Made by a program: the position numbers and the translations under genes | The notes under the pieces: model-generated | What the model was told of the DNA's origin: nothing | Database searches by the model: none | Seen by the model: only the letters and a program-made list of their open reading frames with translations | Assembly: GCF_000237805.1 (NCBI RefSeq) | Contig: NZ_CM001376.1 | Span: 982,349 to 1,046,348, forward strand | Length of the DNA: 64,000 nucleotides | Reading direction: 5' to 3' | Origin: Jonquetella anthropi DSM 22815 | GTDB lineage: Bacteria > Synergistota > Synergistia > Synergistales > Dethiosulfovibrionaceae | Shown here: positions 61,395-64,000 of the stretch, piece after piece | Layout: the number at the start of each line of letters is the position of its first letter | How positions within the stretch are numbered: the first letter of the stretch is position 1

Positions 61395-62624
61395 ATGAAT
61401 GATTCAAAACTGGTTCAACGGTTTATCCGGTACATCACGACCCCGACGCAGTCGGACGACACGTCGAAAACCGTCCCGTCGACGCCGACCCAGCACGTTT
61501 TAGCCAAAATGCTCGGACAGGAGCTCCGGGACTTGGGCCTGTCAGACGTCAAGGTCACCGAACATGCCTACGTGACTGCCAAGCTGCCGGGGAACAACCC
61601 GACCGCCCCATGCATCGGCCTGATCGCCCACATCGATACGGCCCTTGAAGTGACCGACGATACGGTCAACCCGCGGATCGTAGAGAACTACGACGGCACG
61701 CCGATCGTTCTGGACAAGGGAGGGACGACCGTCCTCTCGCCCGACGCGTTCCCGTCGCTGAAAGACCACATCGGCAGCGACCTGATTGTCACCGACGGCA
61801 CAACGCTGTTGGGCGCCGACGACAAGGCGGGCATCGCGGAAATCATGACCGCCGTCGAGTACCTGAAGGACCACCCGGAAATCTCCCGGGGCGACGTGGC
61901 GGTCTGCTTCTGCCCTGACGAGGAGATCGGGCACGGCGCGTCACTGCTCGACCTGAAGGACTTCGGCGCCCAGTTCGCCTACACCGTGGACGGTACCGGC
62001 AGCGACACGTTCAACTGGGAGACGTTCAACGCCGCCCGCGCCGACTACCACATTCAGGGTCTGGCCGTTCACCCGGGCTCTTCCAAGAACAAGATGGTCA
62101 ACGCCAACCTGCTGGCCGCTGAGCTCATCGACGCGTTCCCGCCCGCGGAAACGCCGTCCCACACCGAGGACCGCGAGGGGTTCTACCACCTGTGCGAGAT
62201 GACCGGCGGCGTGGAAGAAGCCGAGCTTCACTACATCATCCGCGACCACGACCGGCAGAAGTTCGAGAGCCGCAAGGCCTTCGCCGAGCTGGTCGCCCGC
62301 CAGATGAATGAGCGGTTTGGGCGCGAGGTCGTCACAGTCTCCGTGTCCGACCAGTACGCCAACATGGCCGACGTCCTGCGAGAAAAGCCCGAAATCGTCG
62401 ACACGGCCCTGCAGGCCATGAAAGACTGCGGGATCACGCCTCAAGTGATCCCGGTCCGCGGCGGCACCGACGGCAGCCAGCTGTCGCTCCGCGGCCTGCC
62501 CACGCCCAACCTGTTCACCGGCGGCTACAACGCCCACGGCAAATACGAGTACGCGGTCATTCAGTCGATGGAAGGGGCCGTGAAGGTCCTGTGCCGCATC
62601 GTCGAGCTGTTTGGGAAACGTTAA
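61395..62624 (+). CDS. pepT: Peptidase T (tripeptidase), M20B
   Basis: This 409-aa aminotripeptidase has LIAHIDTALEV (His and catalytic Asp), LLGADDKAGIAEIM (bridging Asp), CFCPDEEIGHG (catalytic Glu and metal Glu) and AYTVDGTGSDTFN. PVRGGTDGSQLS near the end is the usual M20B stretch. ATG at 61395 follows GGAGGAG; the GTG nine bases upstream overlaps it. Second gene of an M42-pepT pair that ends in a bidirectional terminator. Confidence 0.96.
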   Translation: MNDSKLVQRFIRYITTPTQSDDTSKTVPSTPTQHVLAKMLGQELRDLGLSDVKVTEHAYVTAKLPGNNPTAPCIGLIAHIDTALEVTDDTVNPRIVENYDGTPIVLDKGGTTVLSPDAFPSLKDHIGSDLIVTDGTTLLGADDKAGIAEIMTAVEYLKDHPEISRGDVAVCFCPDEEIGHGASLLDLKDFGAQFAYTVDGTGSDTFNWETFNAARADYHIQGLAVHPGSSKNKMVNANLLAAELIDAFPPAETPSHTEDREGFYHLCEMTGGVEEAELHYIIRDHDRQKFESRKAFAELVARQMNERFGREVVTVSVSDQYANMADVLREKPEIVDTALQAMKDCGITPQVIPVRGGTDGSQLSLRGLPTPNLFTGGYNAHGKYEYAVIQSMEGAVKVLCRIVELFGKR

Positions 62625-62643
62625 TTCAGCCCATCAAAAAGAA

Positions 62644-62683
62644 AAAAGCCCGAAACTTCCGCATAAGGAAGTTTCGGGCTTTT
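62644..62683. terminator. Bidirectional terminator between pepT and a binding-protein gene
   Basis: A 17-bp stem (62644-62660 with 62667-62683) has A and T runs at both ends and serves the convergent genes on either side. Confidence 0.93.
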
Positions 62684-62706
62684 CGTTTTCATCGCCTGTC
62701 CAGCCG

Positions 62707-64000
62707 CTACTTCAGCGTCAGATTGCCGAGGTAGTTAATCTGGCCGTCGCACAGGTCTTCCATGCCGACCAGATCTTTGCGGCCGGCATACAGTTCGTCA
62801 GAGACGGAGAGGGCGATCATCGGTTTGAGCTCCAGAAGCCGTTCCCAGATTTTCTGGAAGATCTCGAACCGTTTTTCCTGATCGAGCGTCGCATAGCTGG
62901 CGTCGATCATCTCGTCGATTTCCTTGTCGGAGAACCGACAGTTGTTCGACGAGCCGATAGCCTTGGAGTTAAAGAGGCCGTTCCAGAACTTGCCGGCGTC
63001 CCGGTTAGTCTGCATGCCCCAAGACGCGAGGAACAGTTCGTGGTCGTTTCTCTTGATTCGGTCGTAGAACACGCCGCCTTCAAAGACTTGAATCTCCACC
63101 CTGATGCCAACCTGCGCCAGCATGGACTGAATGACCGTGGCGCCGTTGACCCGCGCTTCGCTGTTGGTAGTCCACAGCGACAGGGTCAAGTTCTTGACGC
63201 CCGCTTCGGCCAGCAGCTGCTTGGCCTTCTCAGGATCAAACGGCGCCGGAGCGCTGTTCTTTGGCGTAAAGGTGCTGGCAGGAATCAGCGGCCCGGCGGG
63301 CGTAACCGCCATGCCTTGGAAGACTACCTGCTGATAGGCGTCCTTGTTGATGGCCAGATCGATGGCCTGCCGCACCCGCGGATCCGACAGCTTGGGCGAG
63401 TCGTTGTTCATGCCGAGGTACGTCAAGCTCAGTCCAGGGGCCTGTACGACCTTCGCCTTGCCGGTCTCGTTGAGCCGGTCGACCTCGTTGTTGGGGATCT
63501 GATAGATCATGTCAACCTTGCCGGTCTCAAGGGCGATCACGCGGGTTGACGCGTCCGGCAGGGTGATGATGGAGAACTTCTCGAACGCCGGCTTTTGGCC
63601 CCAGTAGTCCTTGAAGGCTTCCATTTCAATACGCTCGCCTTTGGTCCAGCTGACGAACTTGAACGGGCCTGTCCCTACCGGGTGACGGAAGTACTCCTTG
63701 CCGCCCTCTTTGACGGCCCGCTCGCTCATGATCGCCATGGCCGGCAACTTCATGTTCTCCAAGAAGCCGCCAACCGGGCCTTTGGTGCGGACGATCACGG
63801 TGTAGTCGTCCGGCGCCTCAAAACCCTCAGGATCAATAAACTTCCCCACCGACGAGGCGAACACGGACTCGGTGGCGAACCGCTTCAGCGAGAAGACCAC
63901 ATCGCTGGCTTTCATCTCGTCGCCGTTGTGGAACTTGACGCCGTGTCTCAGGTAGAACTTGTAGGTGTGGTCATCGGGCATTTCCCATTTCTCGGCCAGC
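62707..64000 (-). CDS. Peptide ABC substrate-binding protein, 3' part
   Basis: The frame remains open to the window edge, so the N terminus and signal peptide lie beyond 64000. About 430 residues are visible, from LAEKWEMPDDHTYKFYLR to the stop. FHNGDEMKASDVVFSLKRF, HPVGTGPFKFVSW and AFKDYWGQKP mark the family-5 binding proteins. It is more distant from the other binding proteins of the window and probably belongs to a further transporter to the right. Confidence 0.9.
   Translation of the reverse strand, partial: LAEKWEMPDDHTYKFYLRHGVKFHNGDEMKASDVVFSLKRFATESVFASSVGKFIDPEGFEAPDDYTVIVRTKGPVGGFLENMKLPAMAIMSERAVKEGGKEYFRHPVGTGPFKFVSWTKGERIEMEAFKDYWGQKPAFEKFSIITLPDASTRVIALETGKVDMIYQIPNNEVDRLNETGKAKVVQAPGLSLTYLGMNNDSPKLSDPRVRQAIDLAINKDAYQQVVFQGMAVTPAGPLIPASTFTPKNSAPAPFDPEKAKQLLAEAGVKNLTLSLWTTNSEARVNGATVIQSMLAQVGIRVEIQVFEGGVFYDRIKRNDHELFLASWGMQTNRDAGKFWNGLFNSKAIGSSNNCRFSDKEIDEMIDASYATLDQEKRFEIFQKIWERLLELKPMIALSVSDELYAGRKDLVGMEDLCDGQINYLGNLTLK

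Overview
The window suggests an anaerobic, amino-acid- and peptide-fermenting bacterium of the Synergistota type (Jonquetella, Pyramidobacter or Dethiosulfovibrio relatives). This is an inference from gene content: a glycine reductase subunit at the left edge, several oligopeptide transporters with peptidases, a branched-chain-type transporter, a ureide (allantoin) locus, a P19/FTR1-type iron system, and a GC-rich sequence that is clearly more AT-rich in a few blocks. No rRNA, tRNA or CRISPR array was recognised.

Layout. 1-830: 3' end of grdD. 1-3.2 kb: cold-shock gene, a mini-cassette of tiny proteins with an M15 peptidase (DUF1659, DUF2922, YvrJ, an unlisted 36-aa ORF, M15), and bioY under a BirA-like operator. 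3.3-8.1 kb: an Ugp/Mal-type ABC operon ending in a TudS-like putative desulfidase. 8.2-13.1 kb: tex followed by two BioB-like radical SAM genes and a LipM/LplA-like gene, read as a LipS1/LipS2-type lipoylation operon. 13.3-24.5 kb: reductive iron acquisition (FTR1, P19, DUF2318 Fe-S membrane protein, FtsX/MacB-like permeases and ATPases, a flavinylated FMN-binding protein, DUF4418) behind tandem operator-like repeats. 24.6-26.3 kb: an IS3-family element inserted in the loop of a rho-independent terminator.

26.3-44 kb, all on the minus strand: ureide catabolism. It holds two allantoinases, ureidoglycine aminohydrolase (AllE), an ATCase-like carbamoyltransferase, carbamate kinase, a PucG-like ureidoglycine-glyoxylate aminotransferase, a YhcH protein, an NhaC antiporter, a LivJHMGF-type importer and two further amidohydrolases. 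Together these could convert allantoin-derived ureidoglycine into oxalurate plus glycine. Carbamoyl phosphate would then give ATP through carbamate kinase, and glycine would feed the glycine reductase at the left edge.

44-64 kb: peptide uptake and use. There are two tandem DppA-like binding proteins (one frameshifted), a dppBCDF operon on the minus strand, a PucR-family regulator, leucyl aminopeptidase, a second dppABCDF operon on the plus strand, an M42 peptidase, peptidase T and the end of another binding protein. The dppD-dppF segments of the two operons form a nearly perfect 1942-bp inverted repeat around about 9 kb. This points to gene conversion or an invertible segment.
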